Positions 16,710 through 24,870 of a stretch of 43,744 nucleotides of DNA are shown here, in pieces. How positions within the stretch are numbered: position 1 is the stretch's first letter; every line of letters begins with the position of its first letter. The notes under the pieces were generated by a model. It ran no database searches and had not been told where the DNA came from. It was given only the letters and a program-made list of their open reading frames with translations. The translations under genes were made by a program, and so were the position numbers. Origin of the DNA: an uncultured Blautia sp. (GTDB taxonomy: Bacteria > Bacillota > Clostridia > Lachnospirales > Lachnospiraceae); the NCBI GenBank assembly GCA_934394545.1, contig CAKRRG010000018.1, positions 1-43,744 on the forward strand. The letters are read 5' to 3'.

Positions 16710-17636
16710 ATGGGAATTGTTGTGATCGGTGATGTTTTTATTGATGTGAAAGGATATTCCACAGCACCATTTATTCCGGGAGGAAGAAATGCAGGTGTGA
16801 TCCAGCAGATTCATGGCGGTGTAGGCAGAAATGTAGTGGAAGATATTGCAAATATTGAATTAAAGCCTACTTTCGTCAGTCTGGTAGACGATGATGCAAT
16901 GGGAGACGATGTGATCCGGAAACTGGAGCGTCATAAGGTCGATACCCGGTATATGCGCAAGGTAAAGGATGGAATGGGCACCTGGCTTGCTGTTTTTGAT
17001 CAGGATGGAGATGTAGTGGCATCCATTTCCAAGCGTCCGGATCACCGTCCCATTGAGCAGATCCTGAATGAGTGCGGAGATGAAATATTTCAGGATGCGG
17101 ACAGCATTGTAATTGAGATTGATATTGATAAAGAAATTGTAAAAAAGACATTCCATTATGCAGAAAAATATGGCAAAAAAGTATATGCCATTGTTTCGAA
17201 TATGACAATTGCCATGGAGCGCCGTGATTTCCTTCGAAAAACAGCCTGCTTTGTCTGCAACCAGCAGGAAGCAGGACAGCTGTTTTCTGAAGACTACAGC
17301 AATCTGAACCCGGAAGAAATGGCAGAGTGTCTGATGAAGCGTATTCAGTCTGCCCATATTCCGAAGATGGTAGTTACAATGGGAAGCGAAGGAGCAGCTT
17401 ATGCAGATCAGGAAGGAAGCTGTGGTGTATATCCGGCCATGAAGGTAGATGTTGTGGATACTACCGGAGCAGGAGATGCTTTTTTTGCAGGGGTATGTGT
17501 GGGTCTTACCTATGGAAAGACTATGAGGGAGGCTTGTGCGATTGGTACGCGCCTTTCCTCTACCGTAATTTGTACTTCTGAGAATATTTGTCCAAGATTT
17601 ATGCCGGAAGAATTTGGCCTTGACAGGCAGGAGTGA
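16710..17636 (+). CDS. PfkB family kinase, possibly a nucleoside or pseudouridine kinase
   Basis: A 308-residue ribokinase-superfamily kinase. The N-terminal substrate lid and glycine motif GGVGRNVVEDIANI and the C-terminal catalytic signature DTTGAGDAFFAGVCVGLTYG (with the catalytic aspartate of GAGD) are intact. The GGVGRN form of the first motif is also found in pseudouridine kinases such as E. coli PsuK, which makes pseudouridine or another nucleoside a reasonable substrate given the operon. No pseudouridine-phosphate glycosidase (PsuG) lies in the window, so ribose, deoxyribose or a purine nucleoside remain possible. It is preceded by GGAGGAG and its stop overlaps a GTG that can extend the uridine kinase frame. 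Confidence 0.85.
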   Translation: MGIVVIGDVFIDVKGYSTAPFIPGGRNAGVIQQIHGGVGRNVVEDIANIELKPTFVSLVDDDAMGDDVIRKLERHKVDTRYMRKVKDGMGTWLAVFDQDGDVVASISKRPDHRPIEQILNECGDEIFQDADSIVIEIDIDKEIVKKTFHYAEKYGKKVYAIVSNMTIAMERRDFLRKTACFVCNQQEAGQLFSEDYSNLNPEEMAECLMKRIQSAHIPKMVVTMGSEGAAYADQEGSCGVYPAMKVDVVDTTGAGDAFFAGVCVGLTYGKTMREACAIGTRLSSTVICTSENICPRFMPEEFGLDRQE

Positions 17637-17641
17637 AGGAT

Positions 17642-18286
17642 ATGGAAAGTCTTATTATAGGAATTGCCGGCGGCTCTGGCTCCGGAAAATCTACATTTAC
17701 AAACCGGATCAAAGAATACTTCGGAGATGATGTGGTAGTTCTCTATCATGACAACTATTATCGCAGACAGGATGGGGTTCCTTTTGAGCAACGTGTAACT
17801 GTGAATTATGACCATCCGGATTCACTGGAGACGGAACTTCTGGTGGAGCATCTGAAGCTTCTGAAACAGGGAAAATCCATAGAGTGTCCGGTGTATGATT
17901 ATTCCTTGCATAACCGTTCTGATAAGATTCTTCATATTAAGCCAAGCCCAGTGATTCTTGTGGAGGGAATTCTTCTCTTGGCAGACCCAAGGGTGCGGGA
18001 ACTGCTTGATGTCAAGGTGTATGTAGAGGCTGATGCAGATGAGCGTATCCTGCGCAGAATCACCCGGGATGTGGAAGAACGGGGAAGAGATTTAAGAGGC
18101 ATTATCAACCAGTATCTGAATACGGTAAAGCCCATGCATTATCTGTATGTGGAGCCAACTCGTTCTAAGGCGGATATTGTGATCAACAGTGGTAAAAATA
18201 ATGTGGCATTTGATCTGTTTGTTTCCAAAATCAGCATGGAATTGGAAAAACGTAAACAGAACCGGAAGGATGCCGGAGCAGAGTAA
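17642..18286 (+). CDS. udk: Uridine kinase
   Basis: A 214-residue P-loop kinase phosphorylating uridine and cytidine to UMP and CMP, the salvage branch opposite to phosphorolysis. The Walker A is GGSGSGKST near residue 10. The HDNYYRR segment and the YDHPDS substrate motif of uridine kinases are present, as is the lid region RITRDVEERGR. A GTG at 17633 overlapping the previous stop would add three residues, but AGGAG ends 8 bases before the ATG at 17642. The length is normal for Udk. Phosphoribulokinase is the nearest alternative, but the motif set favours Udk. Confidence 0.92.
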   Translation: MESLIIGIAGGSGSGKSTFTNRIKEYFGDDVVVLYHDNYYRRQDGVPFEQRVTVNYDHPDSLETELLVEHLKLLKQGKSIECPVYDYSLHNRSDKILHIKPSPVILVEGILLLADPRVRELLDVKVYVEADADERILRRITRDVEERGRDLRGIINQYLNTVKPMHYLYVEPTRSKADIVINSGKNNVAFDLFVSKISMELEKRKQNRKDAGAE

Positions 18287-18322
18287 TACATGGGGGAATA
18301 GAAAAAGACACAGGAGATAAGA

Positions 18323-19423
18323 ATGGCACAGAAAAACGAAATAAATAATCCTCAGAACACACAGGTATTTCAGGAGGGAGAGCAGCCGCATAAAAGAAGA
18401 GTACGTTATAAGGGTAAATATCCGAAAAAATTTGAGGAAAAGTACAAAGAGCTTCAGCCGGAGAAATATCAGGATACCATCCAGCATGTTATGAATAAGG
18501 GGAATACCCCGGCTGGCATGCATATTTCTATCATGGTAAAAGAAATAATTGATTTTCTGGAAATCAAGCCTGGGCAGGTTGGCTTTGACGCCACTTTAGG
18601 CTACGGTGGACATACAAAGGCTATGCTTCAGTGTTTGCAGGGGCAGGGGCATATGTACGCTACAGATGTAGACCATGAGGAAGCAGCGAAAACAAAGAAG
18701 CGTCTGGAGGAGCTTGGCTTCGGGGAGGATATTCTGACGATTAAGCTTCAGAACTTCTGTACCATTGACGAAATTGCCAAAGAGGTAGGAGGCTTTGATT
18801 TTCTTCTTGCCGATCTGGGAGTGTCTTCCATGCAGATCGACAACCCAAAGAGAGGATTTTCCTTTAAGGTAGATGGCCCCCTGGATCTGCGACTGGATCA
18901 GGAAGCCGGAATCAGTGCGGCAGAGCGTCTGGAGCATATTTCAAGAGATGAGCTTGCAGGTATGCTTTATGAGAATTCGGATGAACCATACTGTGAGGAG
19001 CTTGCGAAGGCGATCACAGATGAAATCCGTAAGGGAAACCATATTGATACCACTACAAAGCTTCGCCAGATCATTGAGAAGACTCTTTCTTTCCTTCCGG
19101 AAAAAGAAAAGAAGGATACCATTAAGAAAACCTGCCAGCGTACCTTCCAGGCACTTCGAATCGATGTGAACCGGGAGTTTGAAGTTCTGTATGAATTTAT
19201 GGAAAAACTGCCAGGTGCGTTGAAGCCAGGAGGAAGGGCTGCGATCCTTACCTTCCATTCCGGAGAGGATAAGCTGGTAAAGAAAGCGTTAAAAGAAGGC
19301 TATAAAGCCGGAATCTATTCTGATTATGCAAGAGATGTGATACGTCCTACTGCACAGGAATGTGCCCAGAATGGAAGAGCCAGATCTACGAAAATGAGAT
19401 GGGCTGTGAAAGCAGAAGAATAA
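18323..19423 (+). CDS. RsmH-like SAM-dependent methyltransferase (divergent paralogue)
   Basis: A 366-residue protein clearly of the MraW/RsmH family, whose members N4-methylate C1402 of 16S rRNA. Family blocks are the SAM-binding FDATLGYGGHTKAML, LLADLGVSSMQID, RGFSFKVDGPLDLRLD, RTFQALRIDVNREF and a final GRARSTKMRWA. It differs from canonical RsmH in having about 70 extra basic, charged residues at the N-terminus and HSGEDK where the canonical enzyme has HSLEDR. It is last in the nucleoside operon, not in the usual division/cell-wall cluster beside mraZ and ftsL. It may be a second, diverged copy with a different RNA target; that is inference. Confidence 0.85.
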   Translation: MAQKNEINNPQNTQVFQEGEQPHKRRVRYKGKYPKKFEEKYKELQPEKYQDTIQHVMNKGNTPAGMHISIMVKEIIDFLEIKPGQVGFDATLGYGGHTKAMLQCLQGQGHMYATDVDHEEAAKTKKRLEELGFGEDILTIKLQNFCTIDEIAKEVGGFDFLLADLGVSSMQIDNPKRGFSFKVDGPLDLRLDQEAGISAAERLEHISRDELAGMLYENSDEPYCEELAKAITDEIRKGNHIDTTTKLRQIIEKTLSFLPEKEKKDTIKKTCQRTFQALRIDVNREFEVLYEFMEKLPGALKPGGRAAILTFHSGEDKLVKKALKEGYKAGIYSDYARDVIRPTAQECAQNGRARSTKMRWAVKAEE

Positions 19424-19427
19424 GAAA

Positions 19428-19461
19428 GGGGGTGGAACCGCATTACTGCAGTTCCATCCCC
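19428..19461. terminator. Bidirectional terminator between convergent operons
   Basis: GGGGGTGGAAC (19428-19438) pairs with GTTCCATCCCCC (from 19451) with one bulged base and a 12-base loop. It sits 4 bases after the stop of the RsmH-like gene and overlaps the last codons of the convergent beta-propeller gene. It closes the 13.5-kb nucleoside operon. The right side is followed by ATATTTTA rather than a pure T-run. Confidence 0.7.
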
Positions 19462-21236
19462 CATATTTTACAATCTCTGGTGCCTACCACCATATAGCTT
19501 TTATATACAGCAGGAGATGCCTCGATAACACCTTCACTGATCTGGTGAGTATCAAGAACTTCTCCTGTTTTTCCGTCTAGCAGGTAAATGTGACCTGTGC
19601 TGTTGCAGTAGAGCACCTTTCCACTGCCATCCGGGTTGTACACACAGACAGGAGAGGACCAGGCATAAGCGGACTGGTGCTCCCAGTTGACTTCACCGGA
19701 TCCTTTATCAATGCAGGCAAGGACTCCCTGGGCTTGTCCGTCTGTTCTGGCAACGGTTACGTAAATGTTGTCAGAGAGCTGTTCTTTTCCAACTGCAATC
19801 GTAGACTGGACACCTCCGGATACACCATCATCAGAAGCACAATCATAAGATGTCTTCCAGATGATCTCGCCAGTTTCGGCGTCAATTTTCCATATGGGAA
19901 CCTCAGCAATGGAATTACTGCGCCAGCCAAGCCGGAAGGAGGTACTGATATACAGGTAAAGGTGTCCGTCTTCAACAGAAAGAACCGGTGAGGAATTGGA
20001 GTCATCCAGAATATCCTGTGCCCATACAAGTTGCAGGGTGTTCAAATCGAGGCACATCAGGTTGCCGCCATTGTCCGACATAAAAATATAACCGTCATAG
20101 ATGGCAGCGCTGTCTTCCATACCCAGCCAGTAAGAAGCAATGCTAGTTCTGGTTCCGTAATAATGCCATTTTACAATGGAATCCGGGGCAATGGATAAAG
20201 TTCCTGCTTCTTTGTCATAATTGGTGTTCAGCTTTATAAGGTAAAGAATGCCGTTTTCACCAGGGTAGATCAGAGTGTCCGTTTTGGCATCCACAAGGGC
20301 TGAAGAATCAAAATAGCTTAAATTTCCCCGAAGGGAAAAGGGATCGTTGTTTCCAAAGGTGTACATGACGCTGCAGTCCAGAAGATTAACTACAAATACT
20401 CTGGCAGTTCCCTCATTGCTGTCGTAACCTGCACCTACGTACAGAATCGGATAGCCTCTGGGATCCAGGGCGCCGGCCCCCTTGAAGGTGAATCCAAGAT
20501 AGAGGGGATCTCTTGTGGCTTCTCCTGTTTCCAGATCCAGAAAATATACATAACCATCCATACAGGCATAGATGACCTCCACAAGGTCGTCTTTTTCTTT
20601 TGCCCAGTCGTACATATTCATGGCCTTTTTTACTTCTTTGGGCCATTTTTCCATAAGAGGCTGACCGGTCCATCCGCTTCCGGACCAGGTTGCATCTCCG
20701 TAGGTGAGAGAGCCGGTTTTTGCTGTCCATAAATCCTTTATTTTTCCATCTTTTATCTGTGTATTGCCGTAGGATGCAGTGTCTCGAAAGTTATTTCCAC
20801 GGAAGGTAACAATGCCATCAACATCTGTATAGCTGATTCCTGCATCAAAGGAATGGCTTTCCTTGGGAGCATAGTCCGAAATACTGGCGAGAGTCTGACC
20901 ATCTGTTTCAATGTCAGTCGATTCTATGTAAAGGGATGGTTTCGTAGATTCTACACATCTGGGGGAAAACGAAGTGGGACGTGCCATGGCAGCCTTTACT
21001 TCTGCAAGAGAGTCTGACTGTTCCATGTTTAGACCGGGATTTTCGCCGGAGACATCAGTAACCATAGAAACTGTGTTGGCTTTATCTTTGACTTTTTTAT
21101 AAATGGAAATTCCACCAAATAGTATAAGGGAAGCTGTGGCAACAAGTGCTCCTGTTGTAACAAGCTTGCGGAAAAGATATTTTCTTTGCAGCTGACGCTT
21201 TCGTTTTCCTGTTTTTCTTTTCATACGTCTGTTCAT
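19443..21236 (-). CDS. Membrane-anchored PQQ-like beta-propeller protein
   Basis: A 597-residue protein with a strongly basic N-terminus (many R/K in the first 25 residues), one membrane segment at about 27-47 and a large extracellular domain. The domain has repeated beta-propeller blades with PQQ-like/quinoprotein repeats such as YVYFLDLETGEAT, IWKIDAETGEIIW, LACIDKGSGEVNW and IYLLDGKTGEVLD. There are no clear PQQ cofactor residues or haem motifs, so it is probably a surface-binding or structural propeller rather than a dehydrogenase. Its end overlaps a terminator shared with the nucleoside operon. It has its own promoter at 21290-21318 and stands alone. The function is unknown. Confidence 0.82.
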   Translation of the reverse strand: MNRRMKRKTGKRKRQLQRKYLFRKLVTTGALVATASLILFGGISIYKKVKDKANTVSMVTDVSGENPGLNMEQSDSLAEVKAAMARPTSFSPRCVESTKPSLYIESTDIETDGQTLASISDYAPKESHSFDAGISYTDVDGIVTFRGNNFRDTASYGNTQIKDGKIKDLWTAKTGSLTYGDATWSGSGWTGQPLMEKWPKEVKKAMNMYDWAKEKDDLVEVIYACMDGYVYFLDLETGEATRDPLYLGFTFKGAGALDPRGYPILYVGAGYDSNEGTARVFVVNLLDCSVMYTFGNNDPFSLRGNLSYFDSSALVDAKTDTLIYPGENGILYLIKLNTNYDKEAGTLSIAPDSIVKWHYYGTRTSIASYWLGMEDSAAIYDGYIFMSDNGGNLMCLDLNTLQLVWAQDILDDSNSSPVLSVEDGHLYLYISTSFRLGWRSNSIAEVPIWKIDAETGEIIWKTSYDCASDDGVSGGVQSTIAVGKEQLSDNIYVTVARTDGQAQGVLACIDKGSGEVNWEHQSAYAWSSPVCVYNPDGSGKVLYCNSTGHIYLLDGKTGEVLDTHQISEGVIEASPAVYKSYMVVGTRDCKIWGMELQ

Positions 21237-21289
21237 ATTCGTCCTTCCTGAAAAATTCAGAGCCTGTTAATCAAGTATATTACATCTGC

Positions 21290-21318
21290 ATTATACAAGG
21301 TGGATAAGAGAAATTCAA
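21290..21318 (-). promoter_or_regulatory. Promoter of the beta-propeller gene
   Basis: On the minus strand TTGAAT (21313-21318), a 17-base spacer and a perfect TATAAT (21290-21295) lie about 54 bases before the start codon. Confidence 0.65.
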
Positions 21319-21360
21319 GGCAATCCTGAGGGGTTGCATTGACAAGTGCGGCTTTTTTTC

Positions 21361-21390
21361 TTGACAGAGAGTAAGATGAATTGTTAAAAT
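21361..21390 (+). promoter_or_regulatory. Promoter and structured leader of the SDR-symporter operon
   Basis: A perfect TTGACA at 21361-21366 is followed after 18 bases by TAAAAT (21385-21390). The roughly 85-base leader downstream contains a long-range inverted repeat (GTTGCTGTGA at 21414-21423 with TCACAGTAAC at 21448-21457, one mismatch) enclosing a second possible stem, ahead of a strong AAGGAGG. Confidence 0.6.
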
Positions 21391-21480
21391 AATATCAACT
21401 GTGTGCAAAATCTGTTGCTGTGAACAAGTTGAGCGGTGATATGAAAATCACAGTAACAAATCATTTAAGGAGGAAAGAGG

Positions 21481-22329
21481 ATGCAAAAAGTATGGATCGT
21501 AGGATCAGAAGGTCAGATCGGCGAAGCAATTAATGACGTGCTGGATCCATTAGAAATCGAAGTTCTGAATACGGATAAGAACGAGCTTGATATTACCGAA
21601 ACAGATGAAGTTCTTCGCTTCGGTGAGATCAATCGTCCGGATGTGATCATTAACTGTGCAGGACTTACCAATGTGGAGCTTTGCGAGAAGGAGCCGGAGG
21701 AAGCATTTCGGGTAAATGCACTTGGAGCACGTAACTTAAGTATTGTGGCAAGAAAAACAGGAGCAAAGATGGTACAGCTTTCCACAGACGATGTTTTTGA
21801 CGGTCTGGCGAAGAAACCCTATACAGAGTTTGACGATACCAATCCAACAACTGTTTATGGCAGATCCAAACGTGCCGGAGAAAATTATGTGAAGGAGTTT
21901 ACGCACAAGCATTTTATTATCCGAAGCAACTGGGTTTATGGAAAGGGAAACAACTTTGTAAATAGTGTTCTGAAGGCGGCAGAGGAAGGCAGAGCACTTT
22001 CCGTAGCGGAAGATCAGTACGGTTCCCCCACCAGTGCCAGAGATCTGGCAAGAATCATTCTTCATCTGATCTACACGAATGAATATGGAACTTATCATGC
22101 TACCTGTAAGGGTGTTTGCAGCCGTTATGAATTTGCTCAGGAAATCCTTCGCCTTGCTGGGAAAAAGGATGAGCTGAATCCGGTTCCCACACCTCAGTCT
22201 GATCTGTCTTTTGGCAGACCGGCCTATGCAGTTCTGGACAATTTCATTCTCCGGATCATTGATGTATATGACATGCCGGAATGGAAAGAGTCCCTGGAAG
22301 AGTTTATGAAAGAAAAGCTGGAGGGTTAA
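21481..22329 (+). CDS. NAD(P)-dependent sugar-nucleotide reductase-like SDR (RmlD family)
   Basis: A 282-residue extended short-chain dehydrogenase of the RmlD/dTDP-4-dehydrorhamnose reductase family. The N-terminal nucleotide motif is GSEGQIGEAI. The INCAGLTNVELCE block, STDDVFDG and the catalytic YGRSK (Y-x3-K variant) are all present. RmlD proteins normally sit with rmlA, rmlB and rmlC; here the gene is alone and is followed 1 base later by a symporter gene, so a rhamnose role is not supported by context. A SAM-synthetase regulatory-subunit-like or other sugar reductase role is possible. Confidence 0.82.
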   Translation: MQKVWIVGSEGQIGEAINDVLDPLEIEVLNTDKNELDITETDEVLRFGEINRPDVIINCAGLTNVELCEKEPEEAFRVNALGARNLSIVARKTGAKMVQLSTDDVFDGLAKKPYTEFDDTNPTTVYGRSKRAGENYVKEFTHKHFIIRSNWVYGKGNNFVNSVLKAAEEGRALSVAEDQYGSPTSARDLARIILHLIYTNEYGTYHATCKGVCSRYEFAQEILRLAGKKDELNPVPTPQSDLSFGRPAYAVLDNFILRIIDVYDMPEWKESLEEFMKEKLEG

Positions 22330-22330
22330 G

Positions 22331-23626
22331 ATGGGCGCAAAAAAAGGAACGACAACAAAAGAAAAAAAGAAGCTTGGCCTTACCAGCATGATTTTTATCG
22401 CACTGATTGCCGGAGCCATTACCGGAATGGTGCTTCATTATCTGGTGCCGGACAGCAGTATGAAAAGTGATGTGATCGTAGAGGGGATTCTGTATGTTCT
22501 GGGACAGGGCTTCATCCGTCTCATGAAAATGCTTGTAGTACCGCTTGTATTTTGTTCTCTTGTATGCGGAAGTATGGCAATCGGAGACACGAAGAAGCTG
22601 GGAAATGTAGGCGGAAAAACCCTTGCATTTTATCTGATCACAACAGCAGTTGCGGTAGCAGTTGCTCTTGGAATCGGAACCCTGCTCAGACCTGGAATCG
22701 GGCTTGATATGAGTCAGATCCAGACCAGTGCTTCAAGCGTGGAAACGATGGAATCTACTTCCCTGGTGCAGACGATTCTGAATATTATTCCGGATAATCC
22801 TGTTAAATCCCTGGCAAATGGGGAAATGCTGCAGATCATAGTATTTGCTCTGATCATAGGTGTGATTCTTGCCAAGCTTGGAGAGCGTGCAGAGACAGTT
22901 GCAAACTTTATCAGTCAGTTTAATGATATTATGATGGAAATGACCATGATGGTCATGAAGCTGGCACCTATCGGAGTATTCAGTCTGATTGCCAGAACCT
23001 TTGCAAATATTGGTTTCAGTGCATTTGTTCCGCTGGCAAAGTATATGATCGCTGTTTTACTGGCTCTTGCAATTCAGTGCTTTGGAGTATACCAGATTCT
23101 GCTCAAGGTACTTACCGGTCTGAATCCGGTCAGATTTATTAAAAAGTTTTTCCCGGTTATGGCCTTTGCATTTTCTACAGCTACATCTAATGCAACCATT
23201 CCGCTGTCTATTGACACACTCCATAAAAAAATGGGTGTTTCCAAGAAGATTTCTTCATTTACCATTCCTCTTGGTGCGACCATTAACATGGATGGTACTT
23301 CAATCATGCAGGGTGTTGCAGTTATGTTTGCAGCCCAGGCTTTTGGAATCCAGTTGACGCCAATGGATTATGTGACTGTAATCGGTACTGCAACTCTGGC
23401 ATCTATTGGTACAGCAGGTATTCCAAGTGTTGGTCTTGTTACTTTGACAATGGTATTTAATTCTGTCGGGCTTCCGGTTGAGGCCATTGGTATCATCATG
23501 GGTATTGACCGTATTCTGGATATGGCCAGAACTGCAGTCAACATTACAGGAGATGCTGTTTGTACTACGATCGTGGCATGCCAGAACGGTGCTGTGGATA
23601 AAGAGACGTTTAACCGAACTGAATAA
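22331..23626 (+). CDS. Dicarboxylate/amino acid:cation symporter (DAACS family)
   Basis: A 431-residue secondary transporter of the glutamate/aspartate/C4-dicarboxylate (GltP/DctA/SstT) family. It has eight or so membrane helices with the two hairpins of the family. Hairpin 1 carries the serine/threonine-rich FSTATSNATIP, and the sodium/substrate helix carries NMDGTSI. Near the C-terminus DRILDMARTAVNITGDA supplies the arginine/aspartate substrate site. The arginine in this last motif (MARTAVN) is the side-chain carboxylate-binding position, pointing to aspartate, glutamate or a dicarboxylate. GGAGG overlapping the preceding gene end precedes the start. Confidence 0.9.
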   Translation: MGAKKGTTTKEKKKLGLTSMIFIALIAGAITGMVLHYLVPDSSMKSDVIVEGILYVLGQGFIRLMKMLVVPLVFCSLVCGSMAIGDTKKLGNVGGKTLAFYLITTAVAVAVALGIGTLLRPGIGLDMSQIQTSASSVETMESTSLVQTILNIIPDNPVKSLANGEMLQIIVFALIIGVILAKLGERAETVANFISQFNDIMMEMTMMVMKLAPIGVFSLIARTFANIGFSAFVPLAKYMIAVLLALAIQCFGVYQILLKVLTGLNPVRFIKKFFPVMAFAFSTATSNATIPLSIDTLHKKMGVSKKISSFTIPLGATINMDGTSIMQGVAVMFAAQAFGIQLTPMDYVTVIGTATLASIGTAGIPSVGLVTLTMVFNSVGLPVEAIGIIMGIDRILDMARTAVNITGDAVCTTIVACQNGAVDKETFNRTE

Positions 23627-23647
23627 ATGAGGAGTACGGATCCTGGA

Positions 23648-24817
23648 ATGAAGAAGAATCAGATTTTTATAAAATGCGGAACCGAATATACAGAGATGAC
23701 GAAGGAACTGCTGGAGGCATCTGATCTGGCAGGGGAGATAGAGCAGAAGCATGAGAAATGTGGGAAAAAGAAAGTGGAATGTTCTGTGGATTTTGCAGAG
23801 AATCAGGATCATGAGAACGATTTGCACAGCATGCGAATTGGTATCAAGCCCAACTTGGTTGCCCCCATGGAAGCCTGCTGGGGCGGCACCACCCACCCGG
23901 AGGTAGTCGCCGGAATCGTAGAATACCTTCAGGAAAAAGGTTTTTCTAATCTGGTTATCATGGAAGGCTCCTGGGTAGGAGATAAGACCTCCGAATCCTA
24001 CGAGGTATGCGGTTATAAATCTCTCTGTGAAAAATATAACGTTCCTTTCCTGGATATGCAAAAGGAAAAGGGGGTTCCGGTAGAATGCGGTGACATGACT
24101 CTGAATATTTGTAAAAGTGTTCTTGACCTTGATTTCCTTATCAATGTCCCGGTGCTGAAGGGACATTGCCAGACGAAGATTACCTGTGCTCTGAAGAACA
24201 TGAAAGGCCTTTTGCCTAATTCCGAGAAGCGCCGATTCCATGCGCTTGGTCTTCACGATCCCATTGCCCATCTTGGCCTTGGTATCTATCAGGATTTTAT
24301 TGTGGTGGACAATATCTGTGGAGATCTTGATTTCGAGGACGGAGGAAACCCGGTGGAAATGAACCGTGTTCTTGCAGGTACAGACCCGGTTCTTATGGAT
24401 GCTTATGTTTGTGACATGATGCATTATCAGGTAGAAGAAGTCCCCTACATTGTAAAAGCTGCCGCTCTTGGCGTAGGCTGCTCTGACATCCGTCAGGCAG
24501 AGATCAAGGTGATCGGTGGTGATCCAGGCAAACCTATTCCAAAGTCGCGTAAAGTAGTGGAGCTTGCAGATGCAGTAGAAGAGGTGGAATCCTGCAGTGC
24601 CTGCTACGGAAATCTGATTCCCGCGCTTGACAGGCTGCAGCAGGAAGGTCTCTTGAATAAGCTGGACACCCGGATCTGTATTGGGCAGGGCTATCGCAAG
24701 CAGGAGGGAAAGCTTGGGATTGGAAACTGCACTTGTCATTTTATTCATCATCTGGCAGGCTGTCCTCCAACAGAAGATGACATATATGAATTTTTGAAAT
24801 CTTATATAAGCCTATAA
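23648..24817 (+). CDS. DUF362-like protein
   Basis: A 389-residue cytoplasmic protein of the DUF362 type. The recognisable core includes KPNLVAP, HPEVVAGIVEYLQEKGF, GSWVGDKTSESYEVCGY, the conserved VPVLKGHCQTKITCALKNMKG and a GTDPVLMDAYVCDMM segment. The C-terminal part has the cysteine patterns CSACYG and GNCTCHF, which could bind metal or an iron-sulphur cluster, but no 2x[4Fe-4S] ferredoxin pattern is present. A frame from ATG 23627 directly abuts the symporter stop; 23648 is preferred because GAGGAG at 23629-23634 precedes it, though at a long 13-base spacing. It is co-transcribed with the SDR and symporter genes. The reaction is unknown. Confidence 0.75.
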   Translation: MKKNQIFIKCGTEYTEMTKELLEASDLAGEIEQKHEKCGKKKVECSVDFAENQDHENDLHSMRIGIKPNLVAPMEACWGGTTHPEVVAGIVEYLQEKGFSNLVIMEGSWVGDKTSESYEVCGYKSLCEKYNVPFLDMQKEKGVPVECGDMTLNICKSVLDLDFLINVPVLKGHCQTKITCALKNMKGLLPNSEKRRFHALGLHDPIAHLGLGIYQDFIVVDNICGDLDFEDGGNPVEMNRVLAGTDPVLMDAYVCDMMHYQVEEVPYIVKAAALGVGCSDIRQAEIKVIGGDPGKPIPKSRKVVELADAVEEVESCSACYGNLIPALDRLQQEGLLNKLDTRICIGQGYRKQEGKLGIGNCTCHFIHHLAGCPPTEDDIYEFLKSYISL

Positions 24818-24861
24818 AAAAGCAGGCCAACCGTGGTAGTAATCGCGGTCGGCCTGCTTTT
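24818..24861. terminator. Bidirectional terminator between convergent genes
   Basis: AAAAGCAGGCC (from 24818) pairs with GGCCTGCTTTT (24851-24861) across a loop that itself holds partly pairing CCGTGG/CGCGG sequence. An A-tract and a T-tract flank the two sides, serving both the DUF362-like gene and the convergent kinase-like gene. Confidence 0.85.
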
Positions 24862-24870
24862 AAACTTTCT

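Noticed and set aside
19443..21236. Quinoprotein (PQQ-dependent) dehydrogenase
   Set aside because: The propeller repeats resemble PQQ-like domains, but no cofactor-binding cysteine pair, haem motif or catalytic residue was recognised; it is kept as a propeller protein of unknown function.
23300..24751. Long minus-strand open frame (483 codons) across the symporter end and the DUF362-like gene
   Set aside because: It lies antisense to well-supported genes, has no ribosome site, and its translation is low-quality (H-, C- and S-rich) with no family match; it is a shadow of the opposite strand's codon pattern.
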